Position numbers and translations under genes: made by a program
In this document: piece after piece, positions 33,104-42,405 of the stretch
How positions within the stretch are numbered: the stretch's first letter is position 1
Layout: each line of letters begins with the position of its first letter
Notes under the pieces: model-generated
The model's database searches: none
The model's input: only the letters and a program-made list of their open reading frames with translations
Told to the model about the DNA's origin: nothing
Assembly: GCF_023702635.1 (NCBI RefSeq)
Contig: NZ_CP098455.1
Span: 1,364,001-1,428,000 of the forward strand
Direction: 5' to 3'
DNA: 64,000 nt
Origin: Spongiibacter taiwanensis
GTDB lineage: Bacteria > Pseudomonadota > Gammaproteobacteria > Pseudomonadales > Spongiibacteraceae

Positions 33104-36100
33104 GTGACTAAGCCAACATCCACAAACCGTGTAAAAAGTGTTTGCCCCTACTGTGGGGTCGGCTGCGGTATCGTCATGGAAGTTGAAGACGGCCGCATCA
33201 AACGGGTCACCGGAGATAAAAGCCACCCCAGCAACTTTGGCCGTCTGTGTACCAAGGGCAACACCTGCGGCGAAGCGGTGGCCGACAGCGGCCGACTGGA
33301 GACGGCCCTGGTGCGGCCAGATCGGCAAACGCCGCCAACACCCAGATCCTACCAAGAAGCCATTACCGAGACCGCGCGGCGCCTCCGAGCCATCATCGAC
33401 GAACATGGCCCCGACGCCGTCGCCCTCTATGTTTCCGGGCAAATGTCGATGGAGTCCCAGTACCTGGCCAACAAGCTGGCCAAGGGCTTTTTCGGCACCA
33501 ACAACATCGAGTCCAATTCCCGCCTGTGTATGGCCAGCGCCAGCAGCGGCTACAAACTGTCCCTCGGCGCTGACGGCCCGCCCGGCTCCTATCAGGATTT
33601 TGACTGCAGCGACCTGTTTTTTATTACCGGCGCCAACATGGCCGACTGCCACCCCATCCTGTTTTTGCGGATGATGGAGCGGGTCAAGCAGGGGGCAAAG
33701 CTCATCGTGGTGGACCCCCGCCGCACCGCCACCGCCGACAAGGCCGACCTGTTCTTGCAAATCCGCCCCGGCACCGACCTGGCCCTGCTCAACGGCCTGC
33801 TCCACCTGCTCGTTGAACACAACGCCATTGATCAGACCTTTATCGATGGCAATACCGAAGGCTGGCAGCAGATGGTCACCTTTCTGGCTGACTACCCGCC
33901 GGCGCGGGTGGCCAAGATTACCGGGCTCGACGAAGCCGACATTCGCCAGGCAGCCGATTGGATCACTGAAGCCAACGAGTGGATGAGCTGTTGGACCATG
34001 GGGCTAAACCAGAGCATTCACGGCACCTGGAACACCAACGCCATCTGCAACCTGCATTTGGCCACCGGCGCCATCTGCCGCCCGGGCAGCGGGCCATTTT
34101 CCTTAACCGGGCAACCCAATGCCATGGGCGGCCGGGAGATGGGCTACCTGGGGCCGGGCCTGCCCGGTCAGCGCAGTGTATTGAATGCCGACGACCGGCA
34201 ATTTATAGAAGACCTGTGGCGCATCCCAAGGGGTACCTTACGGGAAGGCCCGGGTAACGGCACGGTGGGCATGTTCGAAGCCATGGCCCAGGGCGACATC
34301 AAAGCCTGCTGGATTATCTGTACCAATCCGGTTGCCACGGTGCCCAACCGCAGTAATGTGATTGCCGGCCTGGAGCGAGCCGAACTGGTGATCTCCCAGG
34401 ACGCCTTCCAGGACACCGAAACCAACCGCTACGCCGATATTCTGCTCCCCGGCGCCCTCTGGGCCGAAGCAGAGGGGGTGATGGTCAGCTCCGAGCGCAA
34501 CCTGACCCTGATGCAGCAAGCCGTGGCGCCGCCGGGTGAAGCTCGCCCCGATTGGCAAATCATCGCCGATGTCGCCTGCGCCATGGGTTATCAGGACAGC
34601 TTCACCTACGATTGCGTCGAGCAGGTGTTTGACGAGCTAAAGCAAGCCGCCAATCCGCAAACGGGCTATTCCATTGCCGGCGCCGACTACCCGCGCTTGC
34701 GCCAAACCCCGATGCAATGGCCCTGCCCCGATCCCGCGGGCAGCAATCGCAATCCCATTCGCTACCTCAAAGGCGAGGCTGAGCAGCCTCACCAGACTGG
34801 GCAGCTGCGTTTTGCCACCCCTAATGGGCGGGCGGCATTCTTTCCTCGCCCCTTTATGCCGCCAGCGGAGCTGCCCGACGACGACTACCCCTTCGTGCTG
34901 ATTACCGGTCGCCTCCAGCACCAGTGGCACACCCTGACCAAAACCGGCAAGGTGCCTCGCCTCAACAAACTCAATCCAGGGCCCTTTGCTGAGATTCACC
35001 CCGATGACGCCAAGCGATTGGGGCTGCAAAACGGTGACGGTTTAACCATTCGCTCCCGCCGGGGGGAAGCCACCCTGCCAGTGCAAATTGCTGACCGGGT
35101 ACGCCCCGGCGAATGCTTTGCGCCCTTTCACTGGAACGATGTGTTTGGCGATAACCTGGCCATCAACGCGGTCACCACCGATGCCGTCGACCCCGACTCC
35201 CTGCAACCCGAATTCAAACACGCCGCCGTGGCCCTGAGCCCCGCGGCGCAACCCGTCCGCCTGATAACAGCCCCCCAGCAAACGGACGGCCTCGGGGCGA
35301 CCGACTCACTGCGTCGTGCACTCGACTTACCCAGCGCCAGCAAGCTCACCCTCAACGACACGGAGCAGCGCTATCTGCAGGGCTTTCTCGACGGCCTTGA
35401 GCGAAAGCCGCCAGCAACGAATGAATTGCCCCGGCTGCCTGATGATGCGCCTATACAAACCCGCAATCGCCCTGGCCTGGAAGGCCTGATCGCGGGCTTA
35501 TTCTCCCGCGAGACGCAGACCAATAGCGCCGCCAATCGCCTGGCCCTGACCGGCCCCCGAGTGTCACTGGTTTGGGCCTCCCAGACGGGCAATGCGGAGT
35601 CCCTAGCGGAATACGTCGAGGGCCAACTCTCTGCCGCCGGCTTTGCCGTTACGACCCATGAAATGAACGAGATCAATCCGACTGAGCTCGCCAAGATCGA
35701 CAATCTGTTAGTCGTTACCAGCACCTTTGGCGACGGCGATCCGCCGGATAATGGCACCAGCTTCTGGCAGGTCCTGCAACAACAGGACGCACCCAGGCTG
35801 ATCCACACCCAGTATGCGGTGCTCGCCCTCGGCGATAGCAGCTACGACGAATTCTGCGGCTTTGGCCGCAAGCTCGACGGCCGTCTGGCCGAGTTGGGCG
35901 CCATGCCACTTTGCCCCCGGATAGACTGCGAACCGGATTTTGAAGAATCTGCCGAACGCTGGTTAAGCGCGGTCCAAACCGCGCTCAAACCCCCACTGCA
36001 AGCCGCCGGGTTAGACGCGGTGCTAGATAGTGGCGCCATCGCAAAAGCGCCTGAAAACCAGGGGGAACACTACAGCCGCAAGCGGCCCTTCCAGGCGCGC

Positions 36101-37186
36101 CTGAAGCACAACGTTTTGCTCAGTGGGCCGGGCTCGCTCAAGGAAACGCGCCAATTCGTCTTCGATCTGGGTGACAGCGGCATCGACTACACCCCCGGGG
36201 ATGCTATCGGCGTCTGGCCAAAAAACGACAATATTAAGGCGCAGGAAGTGCTAGACCTGACCGGTCTGGATGGCACGAAAATGGTCCGCCTGGACGAAGA
36301 CCAGGAAATCTCCCTGTTCGAGGCCTTGCTGACCCGACTGGACATCGTTCAGCTACCCAAATCCTTGCTGGCATTTATCGCTGAACGCAGCGCTGCAGAC
36401 CCGCTCATCGAACTGCTGACAAGCGACGACAAAGCCGCCCTGGATGCCTGGCGGTGGGGCAAGGAGTTGCGCGACGTGCTCAGCCTGTACCCAGTCAAGG
36501 CCAGCCTCGGAGAATGGCTCGCACAACTCAAACCCCTGCAGCCGCGCATGTATTCCATTTCCTCCTGTCTGGAGCGACATCCTGGTGAGGTGCATCTCAC
36601 CGTCTCGGTGACCCGCTTCGAGTATGAAGGTGCAGCCCGGGGCGGGCTGTGTTCCCGCTATCTGGCCGACCGGGCGGAGCAGGAACACACGGGGATCTTT
36701 ATCCAGCGAAATAAACATTTCCGGCTGCCAGAGGAACCCGACACGCCGGTAATCATGGTCGGCCCCGGCACCGGCATCGCTCCCTTCAGAGCCTTTTTAC
36801 AACAGCGGCAATGCCAGCAGCATAGCGGCAAGAACTGGCTGTTTTTCGGCGAACAGCAGCAGCGCTGCGACTTTTATTACCAGGCAGAATTCTCAGACCT
36901 TTGCCAGCAGGGCGTGTTAACCAAATTCTCCACTGCGTTTTCCAGAGACCAGGCAGAGAAAATTTACGTGCAGCACCGGCTGCTTGAGTCCGCCGCCGAG
37001 ATTTGGCAGTGGTTGCAAGAAGGAGCTCACTTTTATGTGTGCGGCGATGCCAATCGTATGGCCAAGGACGTCGAGAATAGCCTGCTCGACATCATTGCCG
37101 GCCAAGGGGATATGAGCGAAGAGGAGGCCAGTGCCTATTTGCAGGGACTGGCCAAGGCAAAACGCTATCTCAGAGACGTTTACTAA
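33104..37186 (+). CDS. Fused assimilatory nitrate reductase and CysJ-like flavoprotein reductase
   Basis: This 1360-residue protein should reduce nitrate to nitrite in the cytoplasm with its own electron supply. Residues 1-760 are a NasA/NarB-type molybdopterin subunit: CPYCGVGC plus the cysteine in LCTKG hold a [4Fe-4S] cluster, and the cysteine in NSRLCMASA should ligate molybdenum. Residues about 819-965 are a flavodoxin domain ([33 protein letters not shown]), and 992-1360 a CysJ-like FAD/NADPH domain ([35 protein letters not shown]). The fusion replaces separate reductase subunits. I chose GTG at 33104; TTG at 33053 lacks a ribosome site. modA is divergent. NADPH as donor is inferred. 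Confidence 0.9.
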   Translation: MTKPTSTNRVKSVCPYCGVGCGIVMEVEDGRIKRVTGDKSHPSNFGRLCTKGNTCGEAVADSGRLETALVRPDRQTPPTPRSYQEAITETARRLRAIIDEHGPDAVALYVSGQMSMESQYLANKLAKGFFGTNNIESNSRLCMASASSGYKLSLGADGPPGSYQDFDCSDLFFITGANMADCHPILFLRMMERVKQGAKLIVVDPRRTATADKADLFLQIRPGTDLALLNGLLHLLVEHNAIDQTFIDGNTEGWQQMVTFLADYPPARVAKITGLDEADIRQAADWITEANEWMSCWTMGLNQSIHGTWNTNAICNLHLATGAICRPGSGPFSLTGQPNAMGGREMGYLGPGLPGQRSVLNADDRQFIEDLWRIPRGTLREGPGNGTVGMFEAMAQGDIKACWIICTNPVATVPNRSNVIAGLERAELVISQDAFQDTETNRYADILLPGALWAEAEGVMVSSERNLTLMQQAVAPPGEARPDWQIIADVACAMGYQDSFTYDCVEQVFDELKQAANPQTGYSIAGADYPRLRQTPMQWPCPDPAGSNRNPIRYLKGEAEQPHQTGQLRFATPNGRAAFFPRPFMPPAELPDDDYPFVLITGRLQHQWHTLTKTGKVPRLNKLNPGPFAEIHPDDAKRLGLQNGDGLTIRSRRGEATLPVQIADRVRPGECFAPFHWNDVFGDNLAINAVTTDAVDPDSLQPEFKHAAVALSPAAQPVRLITAPQQTDGLGATDSLRRALDLPSASKLTLNDTEQRYLQGFLDGLERKPPATNELPRLPDDAPIQTRNRPGLEGLIAGLFSRETQTNSAANRLALTGPRVSLVWASQTGNAESLAEYVEGQLSAAGFAVTTHEMNEINPTELAKIDNLLVVTSTFGDGDPPDNGTSFWQVLQQQDAPRLIHTQYAVLALGDSSYDEFCGFGRKLDGRLAELGAMPLCPRIDCEPDFEESAERWLSAVQTALKPPLQAAGLDAVLDSGAIAKAPENQGEHYSRKRPFQARLKHNVLLSGPGSLKETRQFVFDLGDSGIDYTPGDAIGVWPKNDNIKAQEVLDLTGLDGTKMVRLDEDQEISLFEALLTRLDIVQLPKSLLAFIAERSAADPLIELLTSDDKAALDAWRWGKELRDVLSLYPVKASLGEWLAQLKPLQPRMYSISSCLERHPGEVHLTVSVTRFEYEGAARGGLCSRYLADRAEQEHTGIFIQRNKHFRLPEEPDTPVIMVGPGTGIAPFRAFLQQRQCQQHSGKNWLFFGEQQQRCDFYYQAEFSDLCQQGVLTKFSTAFSRDQAEKIYVQHRLLESAAEIWQWLQEGAHFYVCGDANRMAKDVENSLLDIIAGQGDMSEEEASAYLQGLAKAKRYLRDVY

Positions 37187-37217
37187 GCGCGCGCATCCGC
37201 GGCCACTGGGATGGCAA

Positions 37218-38603
37218 TCACGTGATTTTGCGCACTCGGAAACTGCGCCCTTTCAGTTTGCCCTGGCTGATCTGCCGCAGGGCATCACTGACAATTCGGC
37301 GCCGCACTGCAACATAGGCACAATTGTCGTAGATATGAATTTTGCCAACATCGTCGCCCGTCAACTCGCCGTTGGCGGTCAACGCGCCCAGAATATCGCC
37401 GGGGCGGACCTTTTGCTTGCGGCCACCATCAATTTGCAAGGTCACCATCGGTGGCTGATAGCTATTGCCGTCCACCCCCGCGAGACTCGGCGGTGACACG
37501 AGGGAAATAGCTTCCCCTTTCAGCGCTTCAAGGCGGGCAATTTTCTGGCTGTCCCGGTCGCCAACCAGACTGCAGGCCACCCCACTGGCACCAGCACGAC
37601 CAGTTCTGCCAACCCGGTGCACATGCACCTCGGGATCTCTGGCCAGGTGATAATTAAACACCGCATCCAGTGCATCGATATCCAAGCCCCGGGCGGCAAC
37701 GTCAGTGGCCACCATGATAGAAACACTCTTGTTGGCAAAGCGGGTAAGGGTTTGATCGCGCTGCTTCTGATCCAATTCGCCATGGAGTGCCAGCGCGCTA
37801 AAGCCAGCCTGACGCAGGGTGTGGGCCAGCTCTTCCGTTTCCTTGCGAGTACTGCAAAACACCACGGCGCTGCCGGGGCGGAATTTCAGCAACAGGCGCT
37901 GCAGAATCTCATCGCGAGTATCTGCCCCGCTGACTTTGTAAAAGTACTCCTGAATACTGACGTTAGTATGCTGCTCCTTAACCGTCACCCGCTCGGGCGC
38001 GTGTAACAGCTTGGCACTAATCGCTTCGATCTGATCGGGAAAGGTGGCACTGAACAACAGGGTTTGGCGCTTTGCCGGCAGTTTTTTGGCAATGGCCTCC
38101 AGGGTTTCCTGAAAGCCCATTTCGAGCATCCGGTCTGCTTCATCCAGCACAAACATTTTCAGACCGTCGAGTTTGAGATTGCCCTTGCGCAAATGATCTG
38201 CCACCCGCCCTGGTGTACCCACCACAATATGGGCACCATGTTCCAGTGACCCCACCTGAGGACCAAAGGGCGCACCACCACACAGGCTAAGCACCTTGAT
38301 ATTGTGCACCGCCCGGGCGAGCCGACGAATTTCCTTGGCCACCTGATCGGCCAGCTCACGGGTGGGACACAGCACCAGCGCCTGCACGGCAAAGTGCTGC
38401 ACATTCAGGCCCTGCAATATGCCCAAACCGAACGCCGCCGTCTTGCCCGACCCGGTCTTGCTCTGGGCAATCAGGTCGCCGCCGGCCAGCACCACCGGTA
38501 AGCTCATTGCCTGGATGGCCGTCATCTGCTGATAACCCAGGTCTTGCAGGTTGCTCAGCAGGGCAGGGTGAAGCTTGAGGGAGGAAAAGGCTTGCTCGTT
38601 CAC
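37218..38603 (-). CDS. dbpA: ATP-dependent RNA helicase DbpA
   Basis: DbpA helps assemble the large ribosomal subunit and is targeted to 23S rRNA hairpin 92. The 461-residue protein has SKTGSGKTAA, CPTRELADQ, DEADRMLEMGF, SATFPD and HRVGRTGRAG, then the DbpA RNA-binding domain (residues about 385-461, PGDILGALTANGELTGDDVGKIHIYDNCAYVAV). Size is normal. It is minus strand, downstream of the cold-shock gene and separated from it by a strong terminator. It converges with the nitrate reductase gene. Confidence 0.95.
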   Translation of the reverse strand: MNEQAFSSLKLHPALLSNLQDLGYQQMTAIQAMSLPVVLAGGDLIAQSKTGSGKTAAFGLGILQGLNVQHFAVQALVLCPTRELADQVAKEIRRLARAVHNIKVLSLCGGAPFGPQVGSLEHGAHIVVGTPGRVADHLRKGNLKLDGLKMFVLDEADRMLEMGFQETLEAIAKKLPAKRQTLLFSATFPDQIEAISAKLLHAPERVTVKEQHTNVSIQEYFYKVSGADTRDEILQRLLLKFRPGSAVVFCSTRKETEELAHTLRQAGFSALALHGELDQKQRDQTLTRFANKSVSIMVATDVAARGLDIDALDAVFNYHLARDPEVHVHRVGRTGRAGASGVACSLVGDRDSQKIARLEALKGEAISLVSPPSLAGVDGNSYQPPMVTLQIDGGRKQKVRPGDILGALTANGELTGDDVGKIHIYDNCAYVAVRRRIVSDALRQISQGKLKGRSFRVRKIT

Positions 38604-38624
38604 AACTCAACTCTCGAAAAAATA

Positions 38625-38657
38625 AAAAAGGGCAAGACCAATGGTCTCGCCCTTTTT
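38625..38657 (-). terminator. Rho-independent terminator after the cold-shock gene
   Basis: Leftward, GGGCGAGACC pairs with GGTCTTGCCC (one G-U pair) around ATT, flanked by A5 and a U-rich run. It also precedes dbpA by 22 bp. Confidence 0.85.
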
Positions 38658-38738
38658 ATTGTGCGGGAGACACCGCCCCCGCGCGAACATCTAGCGCGGA
38701 TCAGTTGAAACTGACCCGGGCGTTATCCTTGGATAGCC

Positions 38739-38939
38739 TTAGATAACTACGATGTTCTCAGCCTGGGGACCTTTTTGGCCTTGAGTTACGTTGAACTCAA
38801 CGCGCTGGCCTTCAACCAGAGTTTTGAAGCCGCTGCCGCTGATCGCGCTGTAGTGTGCGAAAACGTCTGGGCCAGATTCCTGCTCGATGAAGCCGAAACC
38901 TTTAGATTCGTTAAACCATTTAACAGTACCAGTTGCCAT
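38739..38939 (-). CDS. CspA family cold-shock protein
   Basis: The 66-residue single-stranded nucleic-acid binding protein has the full [21 protein letters not shown] with RNP1 (KGFGFI) and RNP2 (DVFAHYSAI), and QKGPQAENI near the end. It acts as an RNA chaperone in the cytoplasm. The gene has its own unit with a terminator downstream. The 235-bp upstream gap (38940-39174) may hold a long leader as in other csp genes, but no motif is proven. Confidence 0.95.
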   Translation of the reverse strand: MATGTVKWFNESKGFGFIEQESGPDVFAHYSAISGSGFKTLVEGQRVEFNVTQGQKGPQAENIVVI

Positions 38940-39174
38940 AACTAAATTTCCAAATCATTCAAAGTGAGTGCCTTGCGGCGATTAGTGCTGAAGAAGTGAT
39001 TCTATTACTTATGAAGATCTGGACGGTACTACAGGGAGGAACGTCGAAATGGATTGCATAAATATAGGACTTACTTTCAAGCAAGGGCAGTATACCCTGA
39101 GCCTATGCCCTGTCAACGTGTTTCGGGAGAGGACCTATGCGTAGTTCGCCGGGGACTCTACTGATATGCCCGGC

Positions 39175-39993
39175 CTACAATTGCTCCACCGCCAACAGCC
39201 CCCGCTCGCAACCGCCCAGGTACACCTCGCCAAACAGGTTGTAGTGATTGAGGTAGTGATACAGGTTGTAGATTTCCCGCTTGACCGGGTATTGCGCCGA
39301 GCGGGGATAGCACGCGTCATAGTGCTGATAAAACGCCGAGGCAAAGCCGCCAAACATCTCGGTCATGGCCAAATCCACCTCCCGGTCACCAAAGTACACT
39401 GCCGGGTCGATCAGCCACACCTGGCCGTGGGCATCAAACATCACATTACCAGACCACAGATCGCCGTGAACCAGACTCGGATGCTGACAATAGGCATTGA
39501 GAAAGTCTTCCAGCGTCGCCTGACAATGCTCCAAGCGCTGCCGAAAGGCCTTGCGCACCGCCGGCGGTTCAATCATCTGAATCTGCCGAGCCAATCGATA
39601 CTCGGTGAAGAACGCGCCCCAATTTTCCGTCAGCGCGTTAGCCTGCGGGTTCAGGCCGATGTAGTTATCCCGGTGCCAACCATACTGGGGCTGATGCTGG
39701 CGGTGCAGGTCGGCCAGCCCCTGCCCCAACGTTGCGTGGTGATCCTGATCGCCCGGGCAGCCGTCAATGGCCGTCATCTCAATTTCCCAGCCGTCGACCT
39801 TCGATACGCTGGGCACCGACAACCCGCTTCCGTCAACGGCCTTGGCCAGCACGGCAAGCCCCTCCGCTTCACAGGTCAGGGCATCGTCAAATCCGGTTTG
39901 GTTGGTCTTGGTAAACATACTAGTGGTCCATGCGGCACAAGGATGCGCCGCCATTAGCCAACAGGCCAATGCGAGCATTTTAAAGGCGCGCAA
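39175..39993 (-). CDS. Fructosamine-kinase family protein with abnormal N-terminus
   Basis: Residues about 45-272 match the fructosamine-3-kinase family (YniA-like): catalytic loop LVHGDLWSGN, the metal-binding DPAVYFGDREVDLAMTEMFGG and YNLYHYLNHYNLFG. These kinases phosphorylate ketoamines on glycated proteins. The N-terminus (22 residues before TTSMFTKTNQ) lacks the expected glycine-rich segment, and no good start is visible: ATG at 39918 would begin at the ATP-binding lysine, while TTG at 39993 adds an unrelated hydrophobic run. The gene may be truncated or frameshifted upstream. Neighbours give no clue. Confidence 0.65.
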   Translation of the reverse strand: MRAFKMLALACWLMAAHPCAAWTTSMFTKTNQTGFDDALTCEAEGLAVLAKAVDGSGLSVPSVSKVDGWEIEMTAIDGCPGDQDHHATLGQGLADLHRQHQPQYGWHRDNYIGLNPQANALTENWGAFFTEYRLARQIQMIEPPAVRKAFRQRLEHCQATLEDFLNAYCQHPSLVHGDLWSGNVMFDAHGQVWLIDPAVYFGDREVDLAMTEMFGGFASAFYQHYDACYPRSAQYPVKREIYNLYHYLNHYNLFGEVYLGGCERGLLAVEQL

Positions 39994-40082
39994 TTAAATA
40001 GATTGGAGATCTATAGAATTGCCAGGGTAATAGTCAGGCAAGACGGAGCTTGGCAGCTTAGCGCGAGTGATACCAGCGGCAA

Positions 40083-41111
40083 TCAGTAGATCAGGGTTTT
40101 AAAGGCAAGACGCATTTGCGACGGAGTCGTGCCGGTCCAGCGTTTAAAGGCCCGGCGAAAGTTACTGCTGTCGTGAAAGCTGAGCTGCTCCGAGATCCCC
40201 TCAATGGTACTGCCTTTTCTGAGCAGCTCTGCCACCGCCCGCTGGCGCAGGCAGTCATCCAGCAGTGCCTGAAAATGCAGGCCCTGCTCCTGTAAGCGCC
40301 GCTTCAACGTGGCGGGGCTCACTTGCAATGCGCTTGCACATTGCAACAGATTGGCTTGAGAACCGTTGTTTACCAGCAGCTGGTTGCGAAGCGCCATGGG
40401 CAAGCCGGGCAAAGGTGGGAGCAATGCTTCGCACTGGGACTTGGCGAGCTGTCGGCGCAGGTGCTGGGGCGACACGGCCCATTCGTCGCTGCAGGGTTTG
40501 GCCTTGAAGGTAATCATCAGGCCATCGAAGGGAGCCGCATCATTCGGCAACTTACCCCAGTGGGCCAGACACTGCTCCTCTGCCAATCCCGACCGCCCAC
40601 TGAAGAACACCTCCTCGACCCTCGCATCTGCACGCGATTTCAACAGCCGATGGAGAACGGTAATCAATGCGCAGGCGCTGATATGATCCGGCGATGACGA
40701 TGCCGGGGAGAATTGCACCAGCAGGGTGTCCGGCGACAAGCCGGCACAATAGAGCCACAGGCCAGGCGCGATTAATAGCTGGTAACGACTCAGGGCCTGC
40801 CCCCAATCAGATACGGGTAGAGTCGCCAGGTAATCTGCCAGCGGGCCCAGGCCATGATGGGCCAGTGCGTGACCCAACTGAAAGCCAAAATCGCCCCCAG
40901 GCCACCGGCGTTGGGCATTTTCCAGCAGGCGCTGAAACTGGGTCGCGCTAAGATGGCGATCCGCCAACGGCAGGTCTTCGATGAAAATGCCAGTTCCCGG
41001 CAGCAGGGATTCAAGCTCCACACCCCGTGCGGCACATAGGTCCAATACCGCCAGACCTTGCAGCCATGCGGGGATCAGCCCCTGTCCCGCACTGGCAAAG
41101 GCCGGATTCAC
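40083..41111 (-). CDS. AraC family transcriptional regulator
   Basis: The 342-residue protein has an N-terminal sensor region of the OruR/ArgR-like type (residues 20-200, LSATQFQRLLENAQRRWPGGDFGFQLG) and a C-terminal AraC double helix-turn-helix (SPATLKRRLQEQGLHFQALL, ISEQLSFHDSSNFRRAFKRWTGTTPSQMR). It starts at a GTG that overlaps the stop of the upstream GGDEF gene by 4 bp (GTGA), so they form one unit. Effector and targets are unknown. Confidence 0.88.
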   Translation of the reverse strand: MNPAFASAGQGLIPAWLQGLAVLDLCAARGVELESLLPGTGIFIEDLPLADRHLSATQFQRLLENAQRRWPGGDFGFQLGHALAHHGLGPLADYLATLPVSDWGQALSRYQLLIAPGLWLYCAGLSPDTLLVQFSPASSSPDHISACALITVLHRLLKSRADARVEEVFFSGRSGLAEEQCLAHWGKLPNDAAPFDGLMITFKAKPCSDEWAVSPQHLRRQLAKSQCEALLPPLPGLPMALRNQLLVNNGSQANLLQCASALQVSPATLKRRLQEQGLHFQALLDDCLRQRAVAELLRKGSTIEGISEQLSFHDSSNFRRAFKRWTGTTPSQMRLAFKTLIY

Positions 41112-42079
41112 CCGGCAACCTCGCTCTGCTTCAGCATGCAGGCACCGCGCTGCAACACCGCACTTGCCGACTCACCGGGCTGCGGGCAAATCACCCGCAG
41201 GCGCACACCAATTTCAGGCTGTTCCCCGGTTTCTTGAAACAGGGCAATGCCGACGGTCTGTTGCAACAGCTTGCCCAGCGCCTCTTGCAGTGATGCGCCG
41301 TGGGCAACACCCTGACCGAGCACCACAAAACAGTCACCGGCATAGCGACACACCAGTGACTGACTCGGGGCAGCGGCCACCAGACTGCTGGCCACCCGAT
41401 TCAGCACCGCGTCACCTACAGCAAAACCATAGCGCCGATTGATGTGATCGAAGTCCTTCAGATCGATCATCCACAGAGACAGCGCTCCCGCCTCGGTGTT
41501 GGGATCAGCCATTGCACTGGCCAGCGCCTGACGGCAATAGGTGGCATCGTAGAGGTCCGTTACCGGATCAATGACGCGATGGTCCCGGTAATTTGCCTCC
41601 CGCCGAAACTGCTGACGGCGCAAAATGCGCTGCTCCTGGCTGAGCGAAATAAGCGAGCAGCTGATCATGATCACCGCGAAGGGCGTCACCACCGATTCCA
41701 GTTGGCCGCCCCAGGAATGGCCGCCGAGGCGGACAATCTCGTCCAGTGCATCCAAAAAGAAGCCAAAGGACAACAACGAAAAGCCAGCCATCAGCAGGTA
41801 ACTGACGGGGCCCGGCGGCCGCCACAACAAAGAAAGATAAAGCCACAACAGAGCCGCCAGAGCCACCATGCCCTCACCGGCTACATCCAGCCAATCGATC
41901 TCTGCCCAGGTCTTGACCTCACCCGGCCCGGCAACGGCAATGGCGGTGCCAAGATACAAAGCTAACAAGGCCCAAAAACACCGCCAATGCAGACTCGCAC
42001 CGGGGGAACGACGGGTCGGCGACTTGGGGTCAAGGTGACCTAACAGGTCAAAACGGCTCAGTAAATTTTCTAAATTCAT
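41108..42079 (-). CDS. Membrane GGDEF-domain protein with degenerate active site
   Basis: The 323-residue protein has four N-terminal helices (residues 30-160, for example ALLALYLGTAIAVAG, MVALAALLWLYLSLLW, VSYLLMAGFSLLSFGFF, VTPFAVIMISCSLISLS) and a C-terminal GGDEF-type domain (DPVTDLYDATY, SLWMIDLKDFDHINRRYG). The signature is AGDCF (RYAGDCFVVL) instead of GGDEF, so diguanylate cyclase activity is probably lost and the domain may bind a nucleotide or partner. It overlaps the AraC regulator gene, suggesting that the membrane protein influences the regulator (inference). Confidence 0.85.
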   Translation of the reverse strand: MNLENLLSRFDLLGHLDPKSPTRRSPGASLHWRCFWALLALYLGTAIAVAGPGEVKTWAEIDWLDVAGEGMVALAALLWLYLSLLWRPPGPVSYLLMAGFSLLSFGFFLDALDEIVRLGGHSWGGQLESVVTPFAVIMISCSLISLSQEQRILRRQQFRREANYRDHRVIDPVTDLYDATYCRQALASAMADPNTEAGALSLWMIDLKDFDHINRRYGFAVGDAVLNRVASSLVAAAPSQSLVCRYAGDCFVVLGQGVAHGASLQEALGKLLQQTVGIALFQETGEQPEIGVRLRVICPQPGESASAVLQRGACMLKQSEVAG

Positions 42080-42359
42080 TTCCTATTTCCACAAACCCAG
42101 GGCATTGCAGTTGGCAAATCGCACTCCGCCGCGGCAGCCCCCGTACCCGCACACAATCGAGGAAATGAGCAGCCTTCACCTGCCAGACTCGATCACCGGG
42201 GAAAAACTTCGGTGATTCAGTCTAGAGAAGGGACATTGCAGAAAAAGGTCATATCAGCTCAGCGGCGCAATATTTGCCCGCCTGCACACTGCCAACACGA
42301 CGATGGCGCGAGGGCTGTAAAGGAAATGTCATTTTGCTGATCTAGATTCGCTGCAAATG

Positions 42360-42373
42360 CACCCCGTGGGGTG
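42360..42373. promoter_or_regulatory. Perfect palindrome before the second TonB receptor gene
   Basis: CACCCCGTGGGGTG is fully palindromic (6-bp arms around GT) and ends 32 bp before the ATG at 42406, so it would lie in the leader or promoter. It could be an operator or an mRNA hairpin. The remaining 42080-42359 gap shows nothing I recognise. Confidence 0.3.
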
Positions 42374-42405
42374 TGATCTCTTTTTCGCAAACACAGGCAC
42401 TTTCC

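Noticed and set aside
33032-33820. Minus-strand frame opposite the nitrate reductase start.
   Set aside because: No recognisable motif, and it overlaps the [4Fe-4S] and molybdopterin region of a convincing gene.
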